From the NCBI RefSeq assembly GCF_010731775.1, contig NZ_AP022590.1, positions 2,108,001-2,172,000 on the forward strand: a stretch of DNA of 64,000 bases. Direction: 5' to 3'. How positions within the stretch are numbered: position 1 is the first letter of the stretch; each line of letters begins with the position of its first letter. The stretch is from Mycobacterium mantenii (lineage in GTDB: Bacteria > Actinomycetota > Actinomycetes > Mycobacteriales > Mycobacteriaceae). Positions 28,132 through 37,380 of this stretch are shown one piece after another. Below the pieces are notes generated by a model. That model saw only the letters and a list, made by a program, of their open reading frames with translations, searched no databases and was not told the origin of the DNA. The translations under genes and the position numbers were made by a program.

Positions 28132-28549
28132 CTAGATAGCGCGCGGACGACCAGCCAAAACAGTTCGACCCGATACATCAAATCACCTGCGCACCAAGAT
28201 TTTTGGTTGTTGTCGGTACGGTTCCGGTACGGGTTCGGTACGGCTACAAAGCGCCCCCGATCGCCGGGGTGACGCCGGGGTGAGATAAGCGCAGAGGTGT
28301 TAGTTACGGTTGCTGGCGGACGGTCGTCGACCCGCCACCATATGACTTCATGGTCGATCGCCGAAAATCGTCCGCTTTCACCCGTCACGGCCACCGGGGG
28401 CCGCCGCGATCCGGGCACCAGCCCTGACTGCCGCTCGGACCCGGCCCCGCTTGGACTGTCGTCCATGTATTGAGGGCTACGCCGAACCGCGAACGCGCGC
28501 TGCGCTCCAAACTCAATCCATACGCGTACGAACGGGATCTCTACGAGAC
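28132..28549. other. Left arm of unit B, no gene
   Basis: About 420 bases with no supported gene. GGTACGG-centred direct repeats lie at about 28215-28245 (three copies, 8-12 bases apart). The segment down to GAGGTGTTAG near 28300 is similar to 22460-22640 of unit A, which has one TCGGTACGG. Such repeats beside a core site could be integrase or excisionase arm sites (inference). Confidence 0.45.
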
Positions 28550-28883
28550 CCGTTTGGTTGAGGCTGGTGGTGCGGTGCTCGCCGCGGTGTCGTGTTCGGA
28601 GGACTGGAGCTGGTAGCGGCTTTTTTCAGAGACTCACGGTCCAAACGCAATTCGGCATTCTCCCGGCGCAGACGCTCCAGCTCTGCGCGTTCATCGGCAT
28701 CAAGCACCAGCGCCAGTATTCCCGCCATCATCGGCTGCGCGGGCAAGGCGCACCCACCGACCCAGCAATTGTTCGCGACACCGACCTCGGCCGCCACATG
28801 GGCCACCGGCCGGGCCGTCTCGTCACCAGGCGGGCAGCTTGTTCCCGGAACTCCGGGGTGTACTTCCGACGCTTGCCCGACAT
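28550..28883 (-). pseudogene. IS3-family transposase OrfA relic
   Basis: ATG 28883 opens MSGKRRKYTPEFREQAARLV, the start of many IS3-type OrfA proteins. A frameshift follows, after which another frame gives PVAHVAAEVGV and later ELERLRRENAELRLDRESLKKA, the leucine-zipper end of OrfA. No OrfB is present. Confidence 0.75.
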
Positions 28884-29054
28884 ACAGACAACCTTCCCGC
28901 AGGACCAGCGGTCCTACCAGTCAGATGTCCACCATCAGGGGTCAGTCCCAATGCGCATTGCGGGCCGTATAGATACCGTATATCCGGCAGTTGTACCGGG
29001 CGGAGTCGTCGTACCGTCATCCCAACCACTGCTCACAATTGTCGGAGGTCGGCC

Positions 29055-29210
29055 ATGCTGGACCTGGCATTCGTTGCGCTGCTGGTTGGCCTGGCTGCGC
29101 TTGCCGTCGGATTCGCCGCCGCATGTGATCGGTTGATGGGTCCCGACGAGCCTGTGCTGGCTGAGACATCCCGTGAGTGCGCACCGCGGACCGAGCTCGA
29201 GTCGGCATGA
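29055..29210 (+). CDS. Small membrane protein upstream of kdpF
   Basis: 51 residues from ATG 29055, with GGAGG at 29044-29048. One membrane helix (about 4-24, FVALLVGLAALAVGFAAACD), then a polar acidic tail. Its stop overlaps the start of kdpF (ATGA), so it is translated with the Kdp operon. Not a standard Kdp subunit; possibly a small regulator or stabiliser. Confidence 0.65.
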   Translation: MLDLAFVALLVGLAALAVGFAAACDRLMGPDEPVLAETSRECAPRTELESA

Positions 29211-29296
29211 CGTTCGACGATGTGACAGGAATCGTTGTCGCGGTCTTGTTGGGTGCTTACCTGGTCTACGGGCTGGTCCGGCGCGGGGACGTTTAG
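29207..29296 (+). CDS. kdpF: KdpF, small subunit of the Kdp potassium pump
   Basis: 29 residues from ATG 29207, the usual KdpF length. One helix (GIVVAVLLGAYLVYGLVR) ending RRGDV. KdpF stabilises the KdpABC complex in the membrane. It lies directly before kdpA with no gap. Confidence 0.85.
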   Translation: MTFDDVTGIVVAVLLGAYLVYGLVRRGDV

Positions 29297-31039
29297 ATGT
29301 CTGCAGCGAGTTGGGCACAGATCGCGGCAGTGTTCGCGCTGCTGGTCATCAGCACCCCGATTTTGGGCGGTTACCTCGCTAAGGTGTACCGCAATGAGAA
29401 GGCGCCCGGCGATCGGGTGTTTCTTCCCGTGGAGCGGCTGGTCTACCGGTTGCTGCGCATCGACCCAGATGGTGAGCAACGCTGGATCGCTTATGTTGGC
29501 TCGGTGGTGGCGCTGACCGTCGTCGGCGTGCTGCTGAACTACCTTGTTTTTCGCGTGCAACACCTGCTGCCGGGCAATCCCGATCACCTCCACGGAGTGA
29601 GTCCGCCACTGGCCTTCAACACGGCGGTCAGCTTCGTGACCAATACGAACTGGCAAAACTACACCGGCGAATCCACGCTGAGCCAGTTCAGTCAGATGTT
29701 CGCACTGGTGGTGCACCAGTTTTTGTCCGCGGCCACCGGGATGGCGCTGGCAGCGGCGTTCATTCGCGGCGTGATCCGAACGCGGACAACGACATTGGGG
29801 AACTTCTGGGTCGACACGGTGCGGTCGCTGGTGCGGGTGTTGGTGCCGCTGAGCTTCGTGTTCGCCATCGTGCTGCTCGCCGCGGGCGTGATCGACAACT
29901 TCCATCCGACACAGGTCGTCCACACCATCTCATCGATGGGCACACCCGCCACCGGCGCCCAGCAAAGCATCCCCGGTGGTCCGGTGGCGAGCATGGTGCC
30001 GATCGAAATGATCGGCGACAACGGCGGCGGCTACTTCGGCGCCAATATGGCCCATCCGTTCCAGAATCCCAACCCGGTCATCAACGTGCTCACCATCTGG
30101 CTGGCCGCTGCGATTCCGTTCGCTTTCCCATGGGCCTACGGCCGGCTGGTTGGATCCATGCGCCAAGCGACGGTCGTGATCGTGGCCATGGCCACCCTGT
30201 ATGTGTTCTCGGTGGTGGCGGTGGCAGCTCTAGAGGCCCACGGCAATTCGCACCTTGCTCAGCTAGGCGTCGTCCAGGCCGCCACGGGCACCAATCCCGG
30301 CGGCAACCTGGAGGGCAAGGATTTGCGCCTCGGGGCGACCGGATCGGCATTGAACGCCGTCACCATGACCGGCACCTCTACCGGTGGGGTGAACTCGGCC
30401 GTGGAGAGCTACACGCCGCTGGGCGGCGGCCTGCCGATGTCGGACATGATGCTCGGGGAGGTCATTCCCGGCGGCACCGGCACCGGTCTATACGGGATGT
30501 TGATCTTCGTGCTGATCACCGCGTTCATCGCGGGGCTGATGGTCGGGCGCACCCCGATGTATCTAGGTAAACGCTTGCTGGCCGGGGACATGACGTTGGC
30601 GGCGATCTACATCCTGGTACTGCCGGTCACCGTGTTGAGCTTCGCCGGGATCTCGCTGCTGCTGCCGTCGGCCGCCCACCAGATCTCCGCGACCGGGCCG
30701 CACGCGGTGACCGAGACCGTTTACGCGTTCACCTCTGCCGCGCATAACAACGGGTCGGCATTTGCCGGGCTGGCCGGCAACACCCTCTGGTACAACTCGA
30801 CGCTGGGTCTGGCCATGTGGGTTGGGCGATTCTTCGAGATCATTCCGGCGCTGGCACTGGCAGGCTCGCTGGCGCGCAAACGCAGGTACACGGTCACCGC
30901 CGGAACCTTGCGTACTGACACACCGCTGTTCACCGCGCTGCTCGCCGCGATCGTCGTGATTTTGGTAGGTCTAACTTATTTCCCGGTGTTGGCTCTTGGA
31001 CCGCTGGCCGAGCACTTCTCCGGGCACTTCGGAGTCTGA
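29297..31039 (+). CDS. kdpA: KdpA, potassium-binding channel subunit
   Basis: 580 residues from ATG 29297, normal for KdpA. Several selectivity-filter-like pore loops can be seen: FVTNTNWQNYTGES, GGGYFGANMAHPFQNPNP, TGTSTGGVNS and TSAAHNNGSAF, in the order of the four MPM repeats. KdpA selects and moves K+ while KdpB supplies ATP hydrolysis. The gene is intact and lies first of the three main subunits. Confidence 0.95.
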   Translation: MSAASWAQIAAVFALLVISTPILGGYLAKVYRNEKAPGDRVFLPVERLVYRLLRIDPDGEQRWIAYVGSVVALTVVGVLLNYLVFRVQHLLPGNPDHLHGVSPPLAFNTAVSFVTNTNWQNYTGESTLSQFSQMFALVVHQFLSAATGMALAAAFIRGVIRTRTTTLGNFWVDTVRSLVRVLVPLSFVFAIVLLAAGVIDNFHPTQVVHTISSMGTPATGAQQSIPGGPVASMVPIEMIGDNGGGYFGANMAHPFQNPNPVINVLTIWLAAAIPFAFPWAYGRLVGSMRQATVVIVAMATLYVFSVVAVAALEAHGNSHLAQLGVVQAATGTNPGGNLEGKDLRLGATGSALNAVTMTGTSTGGVNSAVESYTPLGGGLPMSDMMLGEVIPGGTGTGLYGMLIFVLITAFIAGLMVGRTPMYLGKRLLAGDMTLAAIYILVLPVTVLSFAGISLLLPSAAHQISATGPHAVTETVYAFTSAAHNNGSAFAGLAGNTLWYNSTLGLAMWVGRFFEIIPALALAGSLARKRRYTVTAGTLRTDTPLFTALLAAIVVILVGLTYFPVLALGPLAEHFSGHFGV

Positions 31040-31042
31040 GCG

Positions 31043-33130
31043 ATGACGACGCAGACGGCTGTCCCGCCCGGTCGGCACCTGGGCCGCGAAACGCGGCGCC
31101 TACGCGAGATGTCGGTACTCGATCCCCGGATCGTGCGCAGAGCCGTCGTCGATGCTCTGCTCAAACTCGATCCACGCGTGATGGTGCACAAACCGGTGAT
31201 GTTCGTGGTCTATGTCGGCAGTATCTGGACCACGCTGCTGTTTGTGCGCGATGCACCCAGATCCAGCGGGGCGGACAACCTGTTCACCGGCCTGGTGGTG
31301 CTCTTCTTGTGGTTCACGGTGCTGTTCGGCAACTTTGCCGACGCGATGGCCGAGGGCCGCGGCAAGGCGCACGCCGACGCGTTGCGCCGGGCGCGGCAGG
31401 AAACCGTCGCCCACGTTCTGCACCCCGACGGCACCACGAAGGACACGCCGTCGCGGGAGTTGAAGGTCGGCGACCGCTGTGTCGTCGAAGCTGGCCAGGC
31501 GATTCCCGGCGACGGTGAGGTCATCGAGGGGATGGCGATGGTTGACGAATCGGCCATCACCGGTGAGTCGGCCCCCGTAGTGCGGGAATCGGGGGGTGAT
31601 CTGTCGGCGGTCACCGGTGGCACCGTGGTGCTCTCCGACCGCATCGTCGTATCCATCACGTCCCCGCCTGGGCAAACCTTTCTGGATCGCATGATCGGGT
31701 TGGTGGAGGGCGCCAACCGCCAACGCACACAAAATGAGCTGGCCCTGACCGTGGTGCTGGTCAGCCTGACGTTCATCTTTCTGGTCGCTGTTAGCACTTT
31801 TCAGTTGGTCGCGATCTTCTCGGGGGTCAAGCAGCCGATCGTGTTGTTGGTTGCCCTGCTGGTGCGGCTGTCACCGACCACCATTGGAGCATTGATTTCG
31901 GCTATCGGCATCGCCGGCATGGACCGCATGATCCGCCACAATGTGCTGGCCATGTCGGGGCGGGCGGTGGAAGCCGCCGGTGATGTGACCACGTTGTTGC
32001 TGGACAAGACCGGCACCATCACCTTCGGCAACCGCATGGCCACCGAGTTCGTCCCGGTCGGCGACACCGACGAGCACGCCTTGGCCGACGCAGCCCACCT
32101 GTCGTCGCTGGCCGATGAAACCCCCGAGGGCCGCTCGATCGTCCAGTTCGCCCAGCACTACCACGGCTGCCAACCGAGCGACATCGCCGGTGCGAACCTG
32201 GTCAACTTCAGCGCCAAGACGAAGATGTCCGGCATCGACTTGCCAAACCGCAAAATCCGCAAAGGCGCCGTGGCAGCGGTCAGCGACTGGGTACGGGCCA
32301 ACGGCGGCGCCGTGCCACCAGACATGGATGGCATCGCGGCGCGCATCGCCACCGGCGGCGGTACCCCGCTGGCAGTCGCCGACGAGAACACCTTGCTGGG
32401 GATCATCCACCTCAAAGACACTGTCAAGCCTGGCATTTCGCAGCGCCTCGGCGCCATGCGGCCGTTCGGGATCCGCACCGTGATGGTTACCGGCGACAAT
32501 CCGGCCACTGCCGCGGCCATCGCCGCCGAGGCCGGTGTCGACGAATTCATCGCCGAGGCAACACCGGAAGACAAAATGGACCGGATTCGCGCCGAACAGG
32601 CCGGTGGCGACCTCGTCGCGATGACCGGTGACGGCACCAACGATGCGCCGGCCCTGGCTCTGGCCGACGTCGGGGTGGCCATGAACAGCGGCACACAGGC
32701 TGCCAAGGAGGCCGGCAATCTGGTTGACCTGGACAGCGATCCGACCAAGCTCATGGAGATCGTCGAGGTAGGCAAGCAACTGCTGATCACCCGCGGTGCG
32801 CTGACGACGTTCTCGGTCTGCAACGACGTCGCTAAATACTTTGTCGCGATCCCGGCGATGGTGCATGCCGTCTATCCGGAGTTGGGAGCGATCGACATTC
32901 TCAACCTGCACAACCCGCACACCGCGATCCTTTCCGCGGTGATCTTCAACGCGATCATCATCGTGCTGATGATCCCGCTGGCGTTGCGCGGTGTTCGCGT
33001 CAAGGCGATGGGTGCCACCGCGATGCTGCGCCGGAACGTGCTGATCTACGGGGTCGGCGGACTGATCACTCCGTTCGTGCTCATCAAACTGATCGACATC
33101 GGCATCGTCGCACCGTTAGGCATCCACTAA
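31043..33130 (+). CDS. kdpB: KdpB, P-type ATPase subunit
   Basis: 695 residues from ATG 31043, three bases after kdpA. It has the actuator motif ITGESAPV, the phosphorylation site DKTGTITFGN, the nucleotide region and the hinge MTGDGTNDAPALA, plus the expected membrane helices. All catalytic residues are present, so the pump should work. Overlaps the kdpC start by one base. Confidence 0.95.
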   Translation: MTTQTAVPPGRHLGRETRRLREMSVLDPRIVRRAVVDALLKLDPRVMVHKPVMFVVYVGSIWTTLLFVRDAPRSSGADNLFTGLVVLFLWFTVLFGNFADAMAEGRGKAHADALRRARQETVAHVLHPDGTTKDTPSRELKVGDRCVVEAGQAIPGDGEVIEGMAMVDESAITGESAPVVRESGGDLSAVTGGTVVLSDRIVVSITSPPGQTFLDRMIGLVEGANRQRTQNELALTVVLVSLTFIFLVAVSTFQLVAIFSGVKQPIVLLVALLVRLSPTTIGALISAIGIAGMDRMIRHNVLAMSGRAVEAAGDVTTLLLDKTGTITFGNRMATEFVPVGDTDEHALADAAHLSSLADETPEGRSIVQFAQHYHGCQPSDIAGANLVNFSAKTKMSGIDLPNRKIRKGAVAAVSDWVRANGGAVPPDMDGIAARIATGGGTPLAVADENTLLGIIHLKDTVKPGISQRLGAMRPFGIRTVMVTGDNPATAAAIAAEAGVDEFIAEATPEDKMDRIRAEQAGGDLVAMTGDGTNDAPALALADVGVAMNSGTQAAKEAGNLVDLDSDPTKLMEIVEVGKQLLITRGALTTFSVCNDVAKYFVAIPAMVHAVYPELGAIDILNLHNPHTAILSAVIFNAIIIVLMIPLALRGVRVKAMGATAMLRRNVLIYGVGGLITPFVLIKLIDIGIVAPLGIH

Positions 33131-33735
33131 TGCTGCGCGCGCAACTGGTTCCGGCAGTAGTGCTCACGGCGCTGGCCAGCCTGGTGCTGGGCGTTGCCTA
33201 CCCGCTCGCCACCTACAGCATCGGGCAACTGGCCTTCCGCCACCAGGCCGACGGCTCGCTGATCAGCCGCGACAACCAGGTCGTCGGCTCGAGCCTGCTC
33301 GGTCAATCGTTCACAGACGCCCACGGTAACCCGCTGCCCGAGTACTTCCAGCCCCGGCCGTCAGCCGCGGGAGACGGCTACGACGCCACCGCCAGCGCGG
33401 CCAGCAACCTCGGCCCCAGCGATCCCAGGCTGCTCGCTGTCATCCGTGAAAGAGCCGCTGCCTACCGCGCGTTCAACCACTTGCCCGGCGATGCGGCCGT
33501 GCCCGTCGACGCGGTGACCGCCTCGGGGTCTGGTCTCGATCCGGATATCTCGGTGGCCAACGCCGAATTGCAGTCACCGCGCGTCGCCGCCGCTCGGCAT
33601 CTGCCGCCCGAAACTGTGGCAGCGCTAGTGCGCGGCCACACCACTGGCCGTGCGCTGGGCTTCCTGGGGGAGACCGTGGTCAATGTCGTCATGCTCAACC
33701 TTGCGCTCGATCGACTGCAGCCGCGGCCACACTGA
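33130..33735 (+). CDS. kdpC: KdpC, assembly/affinity subunit
   Basis: 201 residues from ATG 33130. N-terminal membrane helix (about 9-30), then GQLAFRHQADGSLI, GSSLLGQSF, YFQPRPSAAGDGYD and PDISVANAELQSPRVA, all typical of KdpC. It increases the ATP affinity of KdpB. Its 3' end overlaps the 3' end of the convergent kdpD-like gene by 41 bases. Confidence 0.95.
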   Translation: MLRAQLVPAVVLTALASLVLGVAYPLATYSIGQLAFRHQADGSLISRDNQVVGSSLLGQSFTDAHGNPLPEYFQPRPSAAGDGYDATASAASNLGPSDPRLLAVIRERAAAYRAFNHLPGDAAVPVDAVTASGSGLDPDISVANAELQSPRVAAARHLPPETVAALVRGHTTGRALGFLGETVVNVVMLNLALDRLQPRPH

Positions 33736-36184
33736 CGATTACTATTGCGGCGCCGTCCGAACCGATTTCCGTGCGCAGCGACGCGTCGATTGCCTCGAGC
33801 AGATCGCGTGCCGCCTCAACGGTGAAGAGTTCGACGCGACCATCGCCCAGTCCTGGCTCGGGGTGGCCCGCCTGGAACCGGATTTCCACCCGGTCACCGC
33901 GCAGCGCCGCGGCGATCGTCGGTCTGTCACCCGGCGAACTGAGCCGAATCGCGTTGGCGGCCAAGGCCGTTACCACCCGGGTGAGCACCGCAGCGTCGGA
34001 GATCACATTGGGTAAGTCTTCTGGCAGCATGACGTCCACCGCGTGGTGACCAGGGCCGAGTTCGTCGAGCGCAGCAGTCACCACCTCCGCGACATCCACC
34101 TGACGAATACGCACATCCAACGCGCCGGCCCGGGCCCTCGCCACATCATCTAGTTGCTTCGCCAGGACGCCGATCCGGTCCACCGCACGCTCCAGCGTGT
34201 CGATCAGCTCACCCTCCCGCGCCACAGCGGGTATCGCGCGTAGCCCCGCGACGGCCCGCTTGGCGGAGTCGACCCCCTCGGCAAGGGCGCGACCGGCGGC
34301 GGCGGCCAGCGCTGTTCGGGTGCGCTCGGTATCGGCCTGCTGTTCGGCGCCGGCAGCGCGCTGGCTGAGCCTGCGCTGGCCCAGATACTCGGCGACCTGC
34401 GCCGCGCACGCGGTGAAAATCTCCTGGTCAGCTGCCGATAACGCCGCGCCACGGCCGACGACCAGCGATGAAGCATCCAGCTCCGCTTGCACCGTGGCCT
34501 GCTCAGGCAACTCCGGGGGCCGATTACCACAGCTGGCGGTGAGAACCCAGCCGCCTTTGTCACCGGGTTGGCCATGCGGCGCGCCCGTCCGGCGTTCCAG
34601 CACGCTCAACCCCTCCAACCCGAACGTCTCACGGACCAAATCCAACAACTGGGGAAGATCGCCTTCCCCGCGCAGCAGTGCCTCGGCCATCGACGTCAGC
34701 ACCGCAGCCTCGGCGCTTGATCGGGCGGCCAGCCGACGGCGTCGTGCGCTGACTTCTACCGTCCAGCTCACCAGCACCGCCACCGCCACATACACAACCA
34801 GCGCCACAGCATCGTTGAACAGCGCGATTCGGAGCGAATACAGCGGGCGGGTCAGAAAGAAATCCGCGGCCGCCACCGAGACCACCGCGGCGACCAGCGC
34901 CGGATACCACCCTCCCACCACCGCGATCAGGACGATCAAGAGCAGGTAGACCAACAAATCACTCGGCAGGCTCAGCCGGGACCGGAGCAGCCCCAACAGG
35001 ATTGTCACCGCCGGCAACAACACCGCCATCAGTGCCAGCGCCTGCAACCTCCGACCCAGACTGACACCGCTTAGCTGCGGGAGCCGCGCCGCAAACCTTG
35101 CCGGCGTCCTATCGGTCACCACGTGCACATCCAAGGTGGCATCGAGCCGAGACAGCCTGCGGGACACCACTTCCCGGCCGGTCAGAATTCTCCGGCCGGC
35201 GCTCTGACGGCTGACGCCGATCACCATCTGCGTGGCGTTTTCGTGTCGCGCGAATTGGACTAGCGCACTACTGACGTCGGCGCCAACTACCTGATGCCAA
35301 CTGCCGCCCAGCCCCTTGATCAACAAGCGCAGCGTGGCCAATGCGGCCGGGTCGGCCCCCAAACGTCCGTCACTGCGCGCCACATGAACGGCCATCAGAT
35401 CGCTTCCCGGTGTGCGGGCGGACAGACGCGCGGCCCGCCGAATCAGCCCGTCGCTTTCCGGGCCGCCCGATACGCCCACCACGATGCGCTCCCGGGCCTC
35501 CCAGCTGGCGCTGATGCCGTGCTCGCTGCGGTAACGGCGCAAGCCCTCATCAACTCGATCGGCTACCCACAGCAGCGCCAGTTCCCGCAGCCCGGTAAGA
35601 TTACCCGGCCGAAAATAGTGTGACAGCGCCGCGTCGATGCGGTCGGGCGGATAGATGTCACCGGCAACCATGCGTCGGCGCAACGCTTCTGGCGACAAGT
35701 CCACCAGTTCCAGCTCGTCGGCCTGACGCACCACCGCATCGGGCACCGTTTCGCGCTGCTCCACACCCGTCATTTCGGTCAGCACATCGCCCAACGACTC
35801 CAGATGCTGAATGTTGAGGGTCGTGAGCACGTCAATTCCGGCGTCGAGTAACTCCTGAACGTCCCGCCAGCGTTTCGGATTGCGGGAACCGGGAGCGTTC
35901 GTGTGCGCCAGTTCGTCGACCAACGCTAATTGCGGACGGCGAGCCAGCACCGCATCCACATCCATTTCCGGCAGCACCCCACCCCGGTGCCGGACGTAAC
36001 GTCGGGGCACCACTTCCAGTCCGTCAACCAGCTGCTGCGTGGCTCGTCGGCCGTGGGGCTCGACGAAGCCGATTACGCAGTCGACACCCCGTCTGCCCTG
36101 GCGGTGCCCTTCGAGCAGCATCTCGTAGGTCTTGCCGACCCCCGGAGCAGCACCCAGGTACACACGGAGCCGTCCCCGTGCCAT
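33695..36184 (-). CDS. kdpD: KdpD-like sensor with lost phospho-acceptor (probably kinase-dead)
   Basis: 829 residues from ATG 36184. N-terminal KdpD domain with Walker A GAAPGVGKT (about 11-19), DELAHTNAPGSRNPKRW and LNIQHLESL. A USP-like domain follows (about 225-355, VVGVSGGPES), the part that binds c-di-AMP in some KdpD proteins, then four membrane helices (about 380-480) and a GAF-like region. Where the H-box (HDLRTPL) should be, the sequence runs GVDSAKRAVAGLR with no His. The ATPase part has only an N-box-like ANAIRL and no clear G-boxes. No kdpE is present in the unit. It may regulate by binding only. Confidence 0.85.
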   Translation of the reverse strand: MARGRLRVYLGAAPGVGKTYEMLLEGHRQGRRGVDCVIGFVEPHGRRATQQLVDGLEVVPRRYVRHRGGVLPEMDVDAVLARRPQLALVDELAHTNAPGSRNPKRWRDVQELLDAGIDVLTTLNIQHLESLGDVLTEMTGVEQRETVPDAVVRQADELELVDLSPEALRRRMVAGDIYPPDRIDAALSHYFRPGNLTGLRELALLWVADRVDEGLRRYRSEHGISASWEARERIVVGVSGGPESDGLIRRAARLSARTPGSDLMAVHVARSDGRLGADPAALATLRLLIKGLGGSWHQVVGADVSSALVQFARHENATQMVIGVSRQSAGRRILTGREVVSRRLSRLDATLDVHVVTDRTPARFAARLPQLSGVSLGRRLQALALMAVLLPAVTILLGLLRSRLSLPSDLLVYLLLIVLIAVVGGWYPALVAAVVSVAAADFFLTRPLYSLRIALFNDAVALVVYVAVAVLVSWTVEVSARRRRLAARSSAEAAVLTSMAEALLRGEGDLPQLLDLVRETFGLEGLSVLERRTGAPHGQPGDKGGWVLTASCGNRPPELPEQATVQAELDASSLVVGRGAALSAADQEIFTACAAQVAEYLGQRRLSQRAAGAEQQADTERTRTALAAAAGRALAEGVDSAKRAVAGLRAIPAVAREGELIDTLERAVDRIGVLAKQLDDVARARAGALDVRIRQVDVAEVVTAALDELGPGHHAVDVMLPEDLPNVISDAAVLTRVVTALAANAIRLSSPGDRPTIAAALRGDRVEIRFQAGHPEPGLGDGRVELFTVEAARDLLEAIDASLRTEIGSDGAAIVIVSVAAAAVDRAQG

Positions 36185-36689
36185 CTAGCAGCCGATTTCT
36201 GCGACTGTGCCGGCGTGGCCGTCCACGCGCATCAGCGTAAACCGGCTCACCACTGCGGCGGAGAGCTCCGGAGAAGAGCGGTTCTTAGGCCCGCGGCTTT
36301 GATCTCGAGGCCGATGTGCACTTTGCCGATGCCGACGCCGCGATCGAGTGCGCATATAACCACCAGGCGTGGTACCAATACCTCTTGAGCACTGCGTTGT
36401 AAACCCGCCGCGTTTCCGACTTCGGCAGGACCCGGACGGTCGGCGAGTTTCATCAATGCTCGGGACTACGGCGTTTCGGCCGACATCAGCCATGCGACCG
36501 TGGACGACGGAGGGTTCTGAGCTGCTTCCGAAAGTGCTCGGGGTGCGAACCGTTCAACTGCGACCGATAGCCATGAACCGGGGCAATCGAGAGCGCGATC
36601 TATCGCCACGCGATTGACCCTCACCGCGAAGCATGGTAGCCGCACACCTGAGGAGCGCGACCGCGCGCAGCGTTTGACCATGCAATGGG
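36185..36689. other. No supported gene
   Basis: About 500 bases upstream of the kdpD-like gene. Short frames on both strands lack a convincing start or recognisable family. The kdpD promoter should lie at the left end. Confidence 0.4.
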
Positions 36690-36944
36690 CCTCAACAGGG
36701 TCGCGATCGGCGCAACTCAACAACGCCGCCTCCACGGCGGCCGGCATCTGATGCGGACACCGCACCGGCCGATGCGACCGGGCCACCAGCTCCTCAAGGC
36801 CCGAGGCCTCATAGCGAGCCAACCAGGAGTGCACGTCTGACGCGACACCCCAACCTTCTGGGTAACCTGCGAAATCGACAACCCATCGCTGATCACCGCC
36901 AACACGGCCTGATACCTCTGCTCGGCCACGGTTAACTCCCTCAT
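36690..36944 (-). pseudogene. IS481-family transposase remnant (N-terminal part, frameshifted)
   Basis: ATG 36944 starts MRELTVAEQRYQAVLAVISD, followed by ISQVTQKVGVSRQT. A frameshift then leads to HSWLARYEASGLEELVARSHRP and PHQMPAAVEAALL, the normal IS481 order. The catalytic domain is absent; the exact left end is uncertain. Confidence 0.8.
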
Positions 36945-37099
36945 CTAGGGAGTGTCAAGGATCAGCCGAAGCAACTGTCAACCATCAGCCGAAACACTGT
37001 CAGGCATCACCCGAAGGCGAAATGTCAAGCATCAACCGACGTCATACATTATTTAGTAGGGCGGGCGGGGCTCGAACCCGCGACCAACGGATTATGAGC
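36933..37099. repeat. Island repeat block 3: IS481-type end plus tRNA(CAU) 3' fragment (att copy)
   Basis: Bases 37059-37099 copy the tRNA 3' part; 36950-37046 hold four TGTCAnnCATCAnCCGA iterations. Nearly identical to block 2. To its right the sequence is unlike that following blocks 1 and 2, so unit C is a different element type. Confidence 0.8.
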
Positions 37100-37380
37100 C
37101 CTGCTGACCTGCGAAAATCCGGCCAATCTAGAGGCCTTGCAGCGCGTTTGAGTGATTCATTTTGCAGCTTTAAATCCATTGTCTTTCAATAGCTTTCACT
37201 GATTGACGGCATTCAATCGCAAGTGTTGAACCATCGTTACAGGTCAGACCCGGCAGAGCCGGTGTGCTGCCCGAGTGCTGCCCGCCCTGGTCGCCGATGA
37301 GGTTTGCTGGCTGGATGTGCTCTGGTTGGCGTAATAGCAAATCGGGTCTTCGATACGTCCGACCTTGTTATCATGCGGAA

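Larger units (their letters stand above)
28132..37058. mobile_element. Island unit B (Kdp potassium-uptake island)
   Basis: A segment between tRNA fragments 28088-28131 and 37059-37099. It carries an IS3-type relic, a small membrane protein, kdpF, kdpA, kdpB, kdpC, a convergent kdpD-like gene and an IS481-type relic. No integrase is visible, so it is not autonomous now. Composition is close to that of the host. Confidence 0.65.

Noticed and set aside
28122..28466. Minus-strand 114-residue frame in unit B
   Set aside because: No start site, no family and it overlaps the att fragment.
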